A stretch of 64,000 nt of DNA. It comes from Caballeronia glathei. GTDB taxonomy: Bacteria; Pseudomonadota; Gammaproteobacteria; Burkholderiales; Burkholderiaceae. Positions 30,999-40,254 of this stretch are shown here, piece by piece; the first letter of the stretch is position 1, and every line of letters starts with the position of its first letter. Under the pieces are notes generated by a model. It was not told where the DNA came from, searched no databases, and worked only from the letters and a program-made list of their open reading frames with translations. The position numbers were made by a program, and so were the translations under genes. The stretch is from contig NZ_JFHC01000040.1 of assembly GCF_000698595.1 (NCBI RefSeq), positions 1 through 64,000 on the forward strand, given 5' to 3'.

Positions 30999-32315
30999 TC
31001 AATTGAGCGCGACATCCCGGGGCTTTGTCCTGATGAACGGCGTGCACGCGATACCGACCACGCAAAGTGCGCTGACATAGAGCACCGGCGCATGCGGGCT
31101 GGATTTCATGATCACGGAAACCGCGATGGGCGTCAGGCCGCCGAACACCGCATACGACAGGTTGTACGAAAACGAGATGCCGGAAAAGCGCACGACGGCG
31201 GGAAACATGCTGACCATTACAAACGGAATAACCGCGACCACCCCCACGGTGAATCCGCTCAACGCATAGAGAGGCACGAGCCACCCCGGGTGCCCAGCCA
31301 TTTCGCGAAACAGCAGGTAGTAGCACGCCCCCAGGGCGACCGCTCCTACAGCAATCGTCCTGCGCGGGCCGACGAGCCCGGCAATCCATCCCGCCGTGAT
31401 GCATCCGAAGCCGAGCGCGAGCGTTGCTGCGGAGTTGGCGATCAGCGCAGTCTCGGCGCTCAGATGAAACTGCTTCTGCAGCACCTGCGGCGTCATCAGG
31501 ATCACCACGACGATGTCCGCGGAGAGCATCCACGTCAGCACGATCGCAACGACGACCGCCAGGCGATGGTCGCGCAGCACGGCCCTGAGCGGAATCTCCG
31601 CCGCGAGCGAGCGGCGCTGCTTCATTTCGACGAACACCGGTGTCTCGCTCAGCCAGCGACGCAAGTACACCGAGATCAGCCCGAACACGCCGCCGAGCAG
31701 GAACGGAATCCGCCAAGCGTAAGCGGTGATCTCGTGCGTGCCGAAGTTCTTGTGGACCGCCGTGGCGACCAGCGAACCGAGCAGAATGCCGGCGGTGAGA
31801 CCCGCGGTCAGCGTGCCGCAGGCGTAGCCCACATGCTTCTCCGGCACATGTTCGGAAACGAAGACCCAGGCGCCGGGCACTTCGCCGCCCACGGCGGCGC
31901 CTTGCAGGATGCGCAGGATCAGCAGGAACACGGGCGCCATGACACCGGCTGTCGCGTAGGTCGGAGACACGCCCATCAGCAGCGTCGGCACCGACATCAG
32001 CAGCACGCTCAGCAGGAACATGCGCTTGCGTCCCAGCAGATCGCCGTAGTGCGCCACGATGATTCCCCCCAGCGGCCGCGCCAGATAGCCCGCCGCGAAG
32101 ATGCCGAAGGTCTGCACGCTGCGCAGCCAGTCCGGCATGTCCGGCGGGAAAAAGAGCTGAGCGATGACCGGCGCGAAAAACACGAAGATGATGAAATCGT
32201 AGAACTCCAGCGCGCCGCCCAGCGACGAGAGCCACAAGGTCTTGTAGTCGCCGCGCGTGAGGGGCCGGATGGCCATGGGCGATGCGGTGCTGCCCGTCAA
32301 ATTGTTTGCATTCAT
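30999..32315 (-). CDS. MFS transporter, MHS family
   Basis: A 438-residue, 12-helix carrier. LGGALEFYDFIIFVFFAPVIAQ and YGDLLGRKRMFLL mark the MHS family, but it is more distant from the two other MHS proteins in the window than these are from each other. ATG at 32315 (MNANNLTG) is chosen by alignment to the family; the frame is open to 32486 with an arginine-rich non-membrane extension. It converges with the formyltransferase and forms the right border of the polysaccharide locus. Substrate is unknown. Confidence 0.87.
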   Translation of the reverse strand: MNANNLTGSTASPMAIRPLTRGDYKTLWLSSLGGALEFYDFIIFVFFAPVIAQLFFPPDMPDWLRSVQTFGIFAAGYLARPLGGIIVAHYGDLLGRKRMFLLSVLLMSVPTLLMGVSPTYATAGVMAPVFLLILRILQGAAVGGEVPGAWVFVSEHVPEKHVGYACGTLTAGLTAGILLGSLVATAVHKNFGTHEITAYAWRIPFLLGGVFGLISVYLRRWLSETPVFVEMKQRRSLAAEIPLRAVLRDHRLAVVVAIVLTWMLSADIVVVILMTPQVLQKQFHLSAETALIANSAATLALGFGCITAGWIAGLVGPRRTIAVGAVALGACYYLLFREMAGHPGWLVPLYALSGFTVGVVAVIPFVMVSMFPAVVRFSGISFSYNLSYAVFGGLTPIAVSVIMKSSPHAPVLYVSALCVVGIACTPFIRTKPRDVALN

Positions 32316-32608
32316 CGTGTAAGCCGGAGCGGTCGGAATGAAAGATGAGCACGCGTCTCGCCTGGAGCCCGAGGCCAACGGCGTCATGAAGACCGCGCAA
32401 CGGCTCCTGAGCGCTTCGGACCGGATGCGCGCATCGGTACGGGCCCGTCGGTTGCCGGTCAGATTGCTGCAGCAAGCGGCGTGCAAGCCGCTTGCTGAAG
32501 CACTCGTTGTCTGAGCGACGATGCCCCGCGAACAGAACAGTTCTGGAATCGGATTTATTCCGTGCGCGGCCGGGCGGCCAGTGCGGATTCACGACAGCAT
32601 GAAAGGCG
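32316..32608. other. Intergenic region with a strong hairpin
   Basis: No gene is supported. An 11-bp inverted repeat (CAGCAAGCGGC 32470-32480, GCCGCTTGCTG 32487-32497, 6-base loop) lies between the penicillin-binding protein stop and the MHS start. It could terminate the leftward penicillin-binding protein transcript, although no U tract is present. Confidence 0.45.
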
Positions 32609-35600
32609 TCAATCCGCCTTGCTCGTGTCCGCGACGCGATGAATGCTCTCGGCTGCCTGGGCGTCGGTGCGCACGCGCCGTGATCCCGTGCCGGAACCGG
32701 CAGGGTCGTTCAGCAACGGCCGCAGTTCCGGACCGATGGACCTGAGCATTTGCAGCGCGAGCGCACTCGTGAAGTCATAGCGCGCCGCGTAGGGCTCGCG
32801 CACGTGCGCCGTGAGCGTGCCGAAGTAGCGATCGCCTATGCCGAACACGAACGTCGCGGTCCGGTTGACCTTGCGCGATTCGATGAGGCGCCCGCCGCGC
32901 GCGAACACGTTGAAGCGCTGGTCGCCGGTGCCGGTCTTGCCGTACACCTCGAGCGTGCGGCCATCGGCGGTCGTCATGCCGTCGGAAAAGCGCCGTGCCG
33001 TGCCGCCCTGCACGACGTCACGCAGCAGCCCACGCACCACTTCGGCGATCTCCGGCGCGAGCACCGGCCGCGCCGGCGCGCTCGCATGATCGAAGCGGGT
33101 CTCGTAAGGCGTGTCCTTCGCGAATTCGAGGCTCGCGAGATTCTCCGAGGGCAGCGCATTTCCGCCGCTCGCGACAATGCCGATCAGCTGCGCGAGCGCA
33201 GCCGGCCGGTCACCGGACGCACCGACCGCCGCCGCATACGACGGCGTGAGCGACGCGAACGGATACCCCAGCGCGCGCCACGACTTGGCGATCTCCGCAT
33301 ACGCCTGCAGTTCGACCATGCGCTTGATGCGCCGGTCCTGCGTTGCGCGATAGCGCGTCTTGAAGAGCCACGAGTAAGCGGTGGCGCGCGCATCCCAGCT
33401 CGCATCCTGCAAATCGTTCAGGGACGCCTGCGGATGATTGCGCAAGTAGTTCACGGTCCAGAGTTCGAGCGGATGCACGCTCGCAATGTAGCCGCGGTCG
33501 TTGAGATTGAACTTGTCGACGCCATACTTGCGATAGAGCGCCGCGAGATCCTCGTCAGGCAGCGTCGCCGCCGGCGTGCCCTTGAGCGCCGCGCGCATGT
33601 TCTCGTCGAACCAGACCTGCGGCGCGTCGGGTGCCACGCTGCGCAGCACCGTCGCGATCTTGGGCGGCGACTTGCGCACGTCGCGCACGAGCAGCGCGAG
33701 CGCCTCGTCCGCCGTCTTCTGGCGATACTTCTTGTAAAAGCGCGTCATGTACACGCGGCTCTCGGCATCGGCGAAATGCGTGAGATACGTGCGCCGCGTC
33801 GCGGGGTCGTCGAGCCATTCGGAGGTGGGCCCTGCGATGCGCACCGTCTCGTAGTGCACGATGTCGCGCATCATGCGCACGAACACCAGATTCACCGAAT
33901 GCTGGAACGCGCGATGGACCGTGAGAATGCGCCCGTTGTCGCTCGACTCGAAGTTGTTGAACACCTGCGCGCCGCCACCCGTGTAGAACGTTTCACCCGG
34001 ACTCGCGGAGTATTTCCGCTCGACCGCGGCATCGAGCATCGCGCGCAGCGACCGGTCGGATGTGTGCGCAAGGTAATCGACCGCCCAGCGCGTGAGCGCG
34101 TCCTGCCGGTCGGGCTTCACGTCGCGCAACTGCGCCGCGCTCATCGCGCCGTAACGCTCGTGCAGCGCCGAGACGATCTGCAGATACGTGATCACGGTGC
34201 GCAGCTTCGCGGTCGAACCGAGGTTCAGCCGCGCGCCGCGGTTGATGTCGAACGGCTGGTCCGCGCTGTCGGTCTGCACGCGCACGAGGTTCGCGCCGTC
34301 GCGGCGTTCGAAGAGCGTGAAGCTGTACGTGATCCTCGACGGATCGTCCTTGTCGCGCAGCATGTGATAGCCGTACAGGCCCGCTGCGCGCGCGCCGTCG
34401 CGCGTGGTCGCGCTCGCGAGCCGTTCGTTCACCGCCTGCTGGACGGCGTTGTCGAGCGTCGCGGTGGCGGTCAGGTCGAGGCGGTCGAGGTCGTAGAAAC
34501 TGCCGACGCCCAGCGTCGCCATCAGGTTCGCGCGCAGCGCGGTCACGGCCTTGCGCGTGACGTACGACACGGGCGAATGCACGACAGGCGTGCGGTTCAG
34601 TTCGAGCCGCACGGCGAGCGCGGCATCGCGCAGCGCAGAAGGAACGATGCCGTTGACCGCGAGCAGGCGCAGATAGCTGTTCGTCAGGCGATCGAGTTCG
34701 GGGTTGTCCGCTCGCAGGAAGCGGGACGGCGCACGCTGCGCGATCATCAGGGAGAGGACCTGCTTGAACGCCAGCGCCTGGGCGTCGAGTGTTTCGGCCG
34801 TGCGCGCGGCGTTCAGGATGTCGTTGAACTCGTCGAAATCGCGTCCGTACCATGCGGACATGCCGTCGCCGATCCCGCTGATCTCGCCCATGCCGGGCTT
34901 CGCCGCGAGCGGCACCGAGTTGAGATAGCGCACCACGATCTCGCGGCGCGCGGGCATCGTCTGCGGCCCGCTCAGGTAGGCCCGCACCGATGCGGACGCG
35001 ATCTGGCGCAGCTTCTCCGGCGGCGTGGCGGTGCGCCCGCCCGCCGAATGCCTGAACTTCTCGATCTGCGTGGCGAGCGTGCTGCCGCCCGGCTGCGGCT
35101 GATGCGCGTCGAAGACGCGCACGCCCTGATCGACGAGCGCGCGGGAGAAGCGCCCCCAGTCGATTGCCGGATTGCGGTTCGGCTGGCTTGCATCCAGCAG
35201 GTTGCGGTCCTCGATGAAGAGCAGCGCCGCCACGACGAGCGTGGGAATTGCATCGAAATTGTCGTAGACGAGACGCGGATGCTGCGCATTGAAAAGCTCG
35301 GTGCCGCGCGAATCGAGGAGCAGCAGCCCTGCCCGGTCCTTTTCCTCGTATGGAAGAAAGAGGCCCTTGTCCGCCAGCGTCGCCATGGTCGCTGAGGTGC
35401 GTGCCTGCGCGGTGACGGTGAAGCCGCGCGCGGTCAGCCGTTCCTGAAACGACGGCAGCAACGCATAGCCAAGACGCAAGTCGTAGGGGCCCGCCGCGGG
35501 ATAGCGGATGCTGGTGCTCGGGCCGTCGCCGACGGTAAAACCCACGTCGCGCCCGAGTTCCGAGAAATAGCGCGCCTGCCGCTGCGAAGTCTGGAATTCC

Positions 35601-35728
35601 TCCCGCACCATGAGCGCGGCGATCACGCACACGGCCAGACACACCGCGATCAGCAGCCATTCGAAGCGCCGCCACGCCTGCGCGACGCCGATCGAACGAG
35701 GGACGATTCTTTCCAGCGGCCGGTTCAT
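32609..35728 (-). CDS. Bifunctional penicillin-binding protein (GT51 glycosyltransferase + transpeptidase), divergent and long
   Basis: A 1039-residue inner-membrane protein with one N-terminal membrane helix (about 25-45). The glycosyltransferase domain keeps E173 in LFIEDRNLLD and GGSTLATQIEKFRHS, the GT51 donor/acceptor motifs, but the later helix expected to hold the second glutamate is not obvious. The transpeptidase domain has S505-x-x-K508 in LGSTAKLRT, SVNLVF as a candidate for motif 2 and KTGTGD (K931). It is about 200 residues longer than class A proteins such as PBP1a, mainly through an insertion before KTG. ATG at 35728 is favoured by GGGGAG six bases upstream. It may be a specialised peptidoglycan synthase. 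Confidence 0.85.
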   Translation of the reverse strand: MNRPLERIVPRSIGVAQAWRRFEWLLIAVCLAVCVIAALMVREEFQTSQRQARYFSELGRDVGFTVGDGPSTSIRYPAAGPYDLRLGYALLPSFQERLTARGFTVTAQARTSATMATLADKGLFLPYEEKDRAGLLLLDSRGTELFNAQHPRLVYDNFDAIPTLVVAALLFIEDRNLLDASQPNRNPAIDWGRFSRALVDQGVRVFDAHQPQPGGSTLATQIEKFRHSAGGRTATPPEKLRQIASASVRAYLSGPQTMPARREIVVRYLNSVPLAAKPGMGEISGIGDGMSAWYGRDFDEFNDILNAARTAETLDAQALAFKQVLSLMIAQRAPSRFLRADNPELDRLTNSYLRLLAVNGIVPSALRDAALAVRLELNRTPVVHSPVSYVTRKAVTALRANLMATLGVGSFYDLDRLDLTATATLDNAVQQAVNERLASATTRDGARAAGLYGYHMLRDKDDPSRITYSFTLFERRDGANLVRVQTDSADQPFDINRGARLNLGSTAKLRTVITYLQIVSALHERYGAMSAAQLRDVKPDRQDALTRWAVDYLAHTSDRSLRAMLDAAVERKYSASPGETFYTGGGAQVFNNFESSDNGRILTVHRAFQHSVNLVFVRMMRDIVHYETVRIAGPTSEWLDDPATRRTYLTHFADAESRVYMTRFYKKYRQKTADEALALLVRDVRKSPPKIATVLRSVAPDAPQVWFDENMRAALKGTPAATLPDEDLAALYRKYGVDKFNLNDRGYIASVHPLELWTVNYLRNHPQASLNDLQDASWDARATAYSWLFKTRYRATQDRRIKRMVELQAYAEIAKSWRALGYPFASLTPSYAAAVGASGDRPAALAQLIGIVASGGNALPSENLASLEFAKDTPYETRFDHASAPARPVLAPEIAEVVRGLLRDVVQGGTARRFSDGMTTADGRTLEVYGKTGTGDQRFNVFARGGRLIESRKVNRTATFVFGIGDRYFGTLTAHVREPYAARYDFTSALALQMLRSIGPELRPLLNDPAGSGTGSRRVRTDAQAAESIHRVADTSKAD

Positions 35729-35999
35729 GACCATCTCCCCGAGGCCTGCGTGACGGCTTCCTTTTGCCCGTTTAGTAGTCTAGCGCGGAGAATGCAAAGA
35801 ACAAGCTGGCAAGATGCGCGGGAGTTGCGCGCCGCCCACAGTTTGGAAAATACCGGGCGCCCGCGCGGGCAGCAAGAATTCGGCCAGACCGGTGCGGGTG
35901 GCTGCGCAACGCCGGTATTTTCGCGCGCACGGCGTCGGAGCACGCTCCGGACGCCGCGCCCGCTCGTCGCGCAGCGCACGTACGTTCGCGACTGCGTTC

Positions 36000-36344
36000 C
36001 CGCCCGGCCTGAACCGCCCTGAAGCGGCTGGGGCCATCGTGCGGAACGGTGCGCAACCACCGGCGGGAGCGATGGCGCAGCGCATCCGAGGCATCGAAAC
36101 CGCGACGGCGCGCGATCCTCGTGATCTGGACGTCCGGGCGTCGTTCAGCAGCGCCATGCGACTGATGCCGCATTCGCTGAAGAACGCGCGCTAAATGTTG
36201 CGCTGGCTCATATGCGCGCGTGACGCGAAGGCGGGCGGCATGAAGTTCATCCGGCATGAACTGCCGAAGCGAGCGGATCTGCGAATCGGCGGCCTGCCTC
36301 TCCACGAGCAGGCCGAACAGCGCCTGCCCGCCTGCTGCAAGCAT
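36000..36344 (-). pseudogene. Decayed GlxA-type AraC regulator (C-terminal half only)
   Basis: Pieces of a GlxA/AraC-type DNA-binding domain occur in order on the minus strand but in alternating frames. GGQALF and IRSLRQFM are in one frame. A second frame has MSQRN, a TAG stop, then FFSECGISRMALLNDAR. The first frame resumes with VQITRIARRRGFDASDALRH and VPHDGPSRFR. The DJ-1/PfpI-like N-terminal half is missing: the fragment abuts the stop of the nitrilase gene. An in-frame stop and two frameshifts make it non-functional. No alternative gene fits the region. Confidence 0.72.
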
Positions 36345-37180
36345 CAGTAGACGTCCGGCCGCCGGTCCCGCAATACGTGATTGAACGCGTTCAGCTGGCG
36401 GTTGCGCCGGGCGTCGGACAGGTTCACCCCGGCGACGAGGATCGCTTCATCGGTCGCGCTGGCGGGGCCGGCAACCGGCCAGCCCTGCGAATCGACGATC
36501 AGGCTGCATCCAAGGAACGGCTGGCCGCGCTCGGTGCCGACCCGGTCCGCCGCCGCCACGAACATGCCGTTCGAATGCGCGCCGCCCATCGCGAGAACGT
36601 TGGCCATCACGGGCAGCTCCGGCCGCTGCGCGGGCATCGGCACCCAGTTGGTCGGCACGCACAGGATGTCGGCGCCGCCGCCCGAAGCCATGCGGAAGAC
36701 TTCGGGAAACCAGATGTCGTAGCAGATCGCGCACGCGATACGGCCAAACGGTGTGTGAAACACCGGCATGCCGAGATTGCCCGCCTCGAAGTACAGGTTT
36801 TCCGCGCCCCACAGATGCATCTTCCGATAGCCGCCCAGCACCCCGCCCGGGCCGATCACGGCGGCCGCGTTGTAGAGCGCGTCGCCGTCGCGCTCGGCGA
36901 AACCGGCAACCAGCGTGACCCCGAGACGAGCCGCGACGGCTGCCCAGGTTCCGATCGTGCTGCCGTCGGCTAGGCGCTCGGAAAGCGCGAAAGCCTCTTC
37001 CCGCGACTCGAATACGTACCCCGAGTTGCACAGTTCCGGCAGCACGATCAGGCGCGCCCCGCGCGCATGCGCTTCTTCGATCAGCCCGACCGAATGCGCC
37101 ACGTTGCGCGCCTTCGCGCCGATCTCCGGCTGCATCTGGATGCACGCCACGCCCACCCTGCTTTCGTTGCCGTCCGTCAT
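36344..37180 (-). CDS. Carbon-nitrogen hydrolase (nitrilase superfamily)
   Basis: A 278-residue amidase-like protein with the Glu-Lys-Cys triad of the nitrilase superfamily: E in LIVLPELCNSGYVF, K in GYRKMHLWG and C153 in CAICYDIWFPE. The family hydrolyses amides, N-carbamoyl amines or nitriles. WGAENLYFEAGN resembles the N-carbamoyl/omega-amide hydrolase branches rather than true nitrilases. Its start overlaps the amidase stop by four bases (ATGA), so it belongs to the Liv-transporter operon and probably acts on the imported compound or on the amidase product. Confidence 0.87.
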   Translation of the reverse strand: MTDGNESRVGVACIQMQPEIGAKARNVAHSVGLIEEAHARGARLIVLPELCNSGYVFESREEAFALSERLADGSTIGTWAAVAARLGVTLVAGFAERDGDALYNAAAVIGPGGVLGGYRKMHLWGAENLYFEAGNLGMPVFHTPFGRIACAICYDIWFPEVFRMASGGGADILCVPTNWVPMPAQRPELPVMANVLAMGGAHSNGMFVAAADRVGTERGQPFLGCSLIVDSQGWPVAGPASATDEAILVAGVNLSDARRNRQLNAFNHVLRDRRPDVY

Positions 37181-38574
37181 GACTGAATTCCTTTCGCGAT
37201 CGGCGGCAGCGCCGCGTTCCAGTGGTGCACGCCCTCATAGGCATGCGCGACGCGCAGCACCGTCGCTTCGTCGAATGGCTTGCCGGCGATCTGCAAGCCC
37301 ACGGGGAGTCCGCGTGAATCGAAACCGCAAGGCAGCGACAGCGCGGGCAGCCCCGTCAGATTGAATGGATAGGTGAGCCGCCACGAGGCCGCGAGCGGGC
37401 TTTCTTCAACGCCGCCGGTCACCACGCTCGCCTGGCCGCGCTGCCAGGCCGTCACCGGCGACGCCGGCGTCACCACGACATCGACGCGTTCGAACACGGC
37501 CTTGAAATCATCGATGAGCCGGGCGCGCAACTGCTCCGCCTTCAGATAGTCCGACGCCGACACCAGCCTGCCGATTTCGACGAGCGTGCGCACGTCGTCG
37601 GCCATCGCGGCAGTGGCGCCGCGCTGCAGGCCGAGGTCGTGGTAAGCGCTCGACGAAGCCAGCTCGATCGCGAAGATCGCGCCGAGACCGTACTGCAGGC
37701 CGGGCACTTCGAAATCGATCACCTGCGCGCCCAGCGCGGCGAGATCGTCGATCGCGCGCTCCACCAGCGCTTCGACCTCCCCTTCGTTGCGGCCGAAGAA
37801 ATGATTGCGGCACACGCCGATGCGCATGCCTTCGATGCCGCCGTCGAGCGACGCCGTGTAGTCGGGTACGGGCACGTCGGCGCTGCCCGCATCGAGCGGG
37901 TCGTGACCGGCCAGCACGTTGAGCATGAGCGCGGCGTCACGCACCGAAAGCGCGAGCGGCCCCGCGTGATCGAGCGACCAGCTGTGCGGCACGATCCCGG
38001 TCCGGCTGACCCGGCCGAAAGTCGGCTTCAGGCCGACCACGCCGCAGAGGCTCGCGGGAATGCGGATCGAGCCGCCGGTGTCCGAGCCGAGCGCGCCATA
38101 CGCGAGGCGCGCCGCAAGCGCGGCGCCCGAGCCGCCGCTCGACCCGCCGGGAATGCGCGACGGGTCCCAGGGGTTGCGCGTGGGAGGCGTCTCGGTGCCC
38201 CATGCGAACTCGTGCGTGCGCGTCTTGCCGATCACGATGGCGCCCGCCGAGCGCAGGCGCGCGACGGCCGCGGAGTCTTCGCGCGCAAACCGGTATCCCG
38301 GCGCGCGGCTGCCGGCGGTGGTCGGCATGTCGGCGGTGAGATAGTTGTCCTTTACCGCAACCGGCACGCCGTGCAGCAGACCGCGCCGTTCGCCGCGCCG
38401 CAGTTCGTCGGCACAGCGGCGGGCTTCGACGAGCGCAGCGGGATTCACGCATTCGTAGGCTTCGATCTCGGGGTCGAGTGCGCGGATGCGCGTGAGCAGC
38501 GCCTCCATGACCCCGACCGGCGACACCTCCCCCGATGCGATGCGCCCGGCGAGCGCGGTGAGATCGTCGCTCAT
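37177..38574 (-). CDS. Amidase-signature family hydrolase
   Basis: A 465-residue enzyme with the Ser-cisSer-Lys catalytic set: K75 in PVAVKDNYL, the cis-serine in IPGGSSGGSGAA and the nucleophile S169 in GSDTGGSIRIPAS. The family covers amidases, GatA-like and allophanate hydrolases. ATG at 38574 overlaps the DUF1028 stop by four bases, arguing for coupled translation. The tight order transporter - DUF1028 - amidase - nitrilase suggests import and stepwise release of ammonia from an amide-bearing compound. The substrate is not evident. Confidence 0.9.
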   Translation of the reverse strand: MSDDLTALAGRIASGEVSPVGVMEALLTRIRALDPEIEAYECVNPAALVEARRCADELRRGERRGLLHGVPVAVKDNYLTADMPTTAGSRAPGYRFAREDSAAVARLRSAGAIVIGKTRTHEFAWGTETPPTRNPWDPSRIPGGSSGGSGAALAARLAYGALGSDTGGSIRIPASLCGVVGLKPTFGRVSRTGIVPHSWSLDHAGPLALSVRDAALMLNVLAGHDPLDAGSADVPVPDYTASLDGGIEGMRIGVCRNHFFGRNEGEVEALVERAIDDLAALGAQVIDFEVPGLQYGLGAIFAIELASSSAYHDLGLQRGATAAMADDVRTLVEIGRLVSASDYLKAEQLRARLIDDFKAVFERVDVVVTPASPVTAWQRGQASVVTGGVEESPLAASWRLTYPFNLTGLPALSLPCGFDSRGLPVGLQIAGKPFDEATVLRVAHAYEGVHHWNAALPPIAKGIQS

Positions 38575-39497
38575 TCGCCGCTCCCGCCGGCGCGCGCGCC
38601 ATAGGCCCGCGCGGGGTCGAAGATCACGGCCGGATGCGTCGCCGACAAGTCGAGTTCGCGCAGCTTCGTAATCTCCGCGAGGATCGAACGGTACGTCGTC
38701 AGGTTGTGCGCGGAGCGGTCGGAGGCGAACGCGACGCCCACCCATTCGCGAAGCACACGCGCATCGCGCGCCGCCTCTTCATCGCTCGCGCCGGGCCGCA
38801 TCGGCGGTGGCGTGAGCAGCAGTGCGGTGACATCGGCTGACGGCGCGCGCCCCGGGTCGTCGCGCGTCGGCATGGCCTGCACGAAGGGCGTCAGCTGCCG
38901 CTGCGCCACGCCGAATACGCGACGCAGCTCCGCCACCGGATCGGGGTGCTCGTCGACCCGCAGGTCGAGTTGCGCGTAGGCTTCGTCGCCCATCACCTTG
39001 AGCGCCGCCGATTGGCGGCCGCGCTTGTCGCCGCCGTTCATCTGCCCCGCTTCGAGCGCGCGCATCAGACGTTCCTCGAGCGCGCATTGCGCGCTCGATT
39101 CGAACGCCGCCTGCATCGCATCGAGCGTGGCCGGGCTCGTCAGCATATTGCCCTGGATCGTGAACGACGCACCCGTCCGCTGGCCGGCCCAGCCGGTGCA
39201 CTGCGACCCGGTCCAGGTCGCGGTATACCCGTGCCGGTCCACGATGCCAAGCTGCCTCAGCGCCGCGGCCGGATCGCCTTCCAGCACCTGTTCGAGGGCG
39301 CTTTGCGCGCTGGCGCCGCGTTCGAGCAGGTCGAGCGCGTTCAGCGCCAGATAGGGATTGACCCACGATTGCGTCGAGACGGCCCCGACGCCTGCGCGCA
39401 GATACGGGCACATCGCGCCGACGGCCGGCACCGCCGTGCTCACCGCGACGCCCAGCTCACCCGTACGCGCGCACCTTGCGACGATCGAAAAAGTCAT
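38571..39497 (-). CDS. DUF1028 family protein (Ntn-hydrolase-like)
   Basis: A 308-residue protein that begins MTFSIVARCARTGELGVAVS, the characteristic DUF1028 opening, followed by VSTQSWVNPYLALNALDLL and FTIQGNMLTS. DUF1028 proteins adopt an Ntn-hydrolase-like fold and are often encoded next to peptidases, amidases and amino-acid transporters, but their reaction is not established. It lies between the ATPase gene livF and the amidase gene in what appears to be a single operon. No signal peptide is seen. Confidence 0.85.
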   Translation of the reverse strand: MTFSIVARCARTGELGVAVSTAVPAVGAMCPYLRAGVGAVSTQSWVNPYLALNALDLLERGASAQSALEQVLEGDPAAALRQLGIVDRHGYTATWTGSQCTGWAGQRTGASFTIQGNMLTSPATLDAMQAAFESSAQCALEERLMRALEAGQMNGGDKRGRQSAALKVMGDEAYAQLDLRVDEHPDPVAELRRVFGVAQRQLTPFVQAMPTRDDPGRAPSADVTALLLTPPPMRPGASDEEAARDARVLREWVGVAFASDRSAHNLTTYRSILAEITKLRELDLSATHPAVIFDPARAYGARAGGSGE

Positions 39498-39543
39498 GGC
39501 GACTCACTCCTGGAGTTACGGCGAAAAGGTTCGAGCGACACGG

Positions 39544-40254
39544 TCAGAGCGACAGGAACCGCGAGACCGTCGCCTGCGCCGACGGTTCAGCCGTCTCGCC
39601 CGACGCGGGAATCTCGCCGAGTTCGAGCACGGCGTAGCGGTTGGCAACCGCGAACGCGAAGCGCACGTGCTGCTCGACGAGCAGCATCGTCGTGCCGGCC
39701 GTGTCGCGTTCGCGGATCAGGATGCCCACCAGCCGCTCGATCACCGACGGCTGCATTCCTTCCGTGATCTCGTCGATCAGGATCAGCTTCGGCTGACGGA
39801 TCAGCGCGCGCGCCACCAGCAGCATCTTCTGCTCGCCGCCCGAGAGCGTGCCGGCCTTCTGCCTGAGGCGGTCCTTCAGAAATGGAAAGAGGTCGTCGAT
39901 ACGCGCGAACAGCGCCTTGAAATCGCGGTCGCGCAGCAGCGCGAGCTTCAGGTTTTCCTCGACGGTGAGGTCCTGAAACAGCGCCTTTTCCTGCGGAATG
40001 TAGGCAACGTCGCGACGCGCGATGCGATTGGGCGGCATGCCGGTGGTCCGTTCGCCGAACAGCGCGACCTCGCCGTCCGCCGGGCGGATGTAGCCCATCA
40101 GCGTCTTGAGCAACGTCGATTTGCCCATGCCGTTCTTGCCGAGGATCGCCATGACCTCGCCGCGCGCGAGCCTCAAGTCGAGGCCCTTGAGCACCATCGC
40201 CTCGCCGTAGCCGCTCTTGAGCGCATCGACCTGCACGATAGCCGGAGCATTCAT
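39544..40254 (-). CDS. livF: Branched-chain amino-acid-type ABC transporter ATPase (LivF)
   Basis: A 236-residue ATPase: Walker A GKNGMGKST, signature LSGGEQKML and Walker B LILIDEI, with the LivF-specific IPQEKALFQDLTVEENL. It energises the permeases encoded just upstream. ATG at 40254 overlaps the stop of the permease-ATPase fusion by four bases. The Walker B aspartate is followed by glutamate and EGMQPSVIE, normal for LivF. Confidence 0.9.
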   Translation of the reverse strand: MNAPAIVQVDALKSGYGEAMVLKGLDLRLARGEVMAILGKNGMGKSTLLKTLMGYIRPADGEVALFGERTTGMPPNRIARRDVAYIPQEKALFQDLTVEENLKLALLRDRDFKALFARIDDLFPFLKDRLRQKAGTLSGGEQKMLLVARALIRQPKLILIDEITEGMQPSVIERLVGILIRERDTAGTTMLLVEQHVRFAFAVANRYAVLELGEIPASGETAEPSAQATVSRFLSL

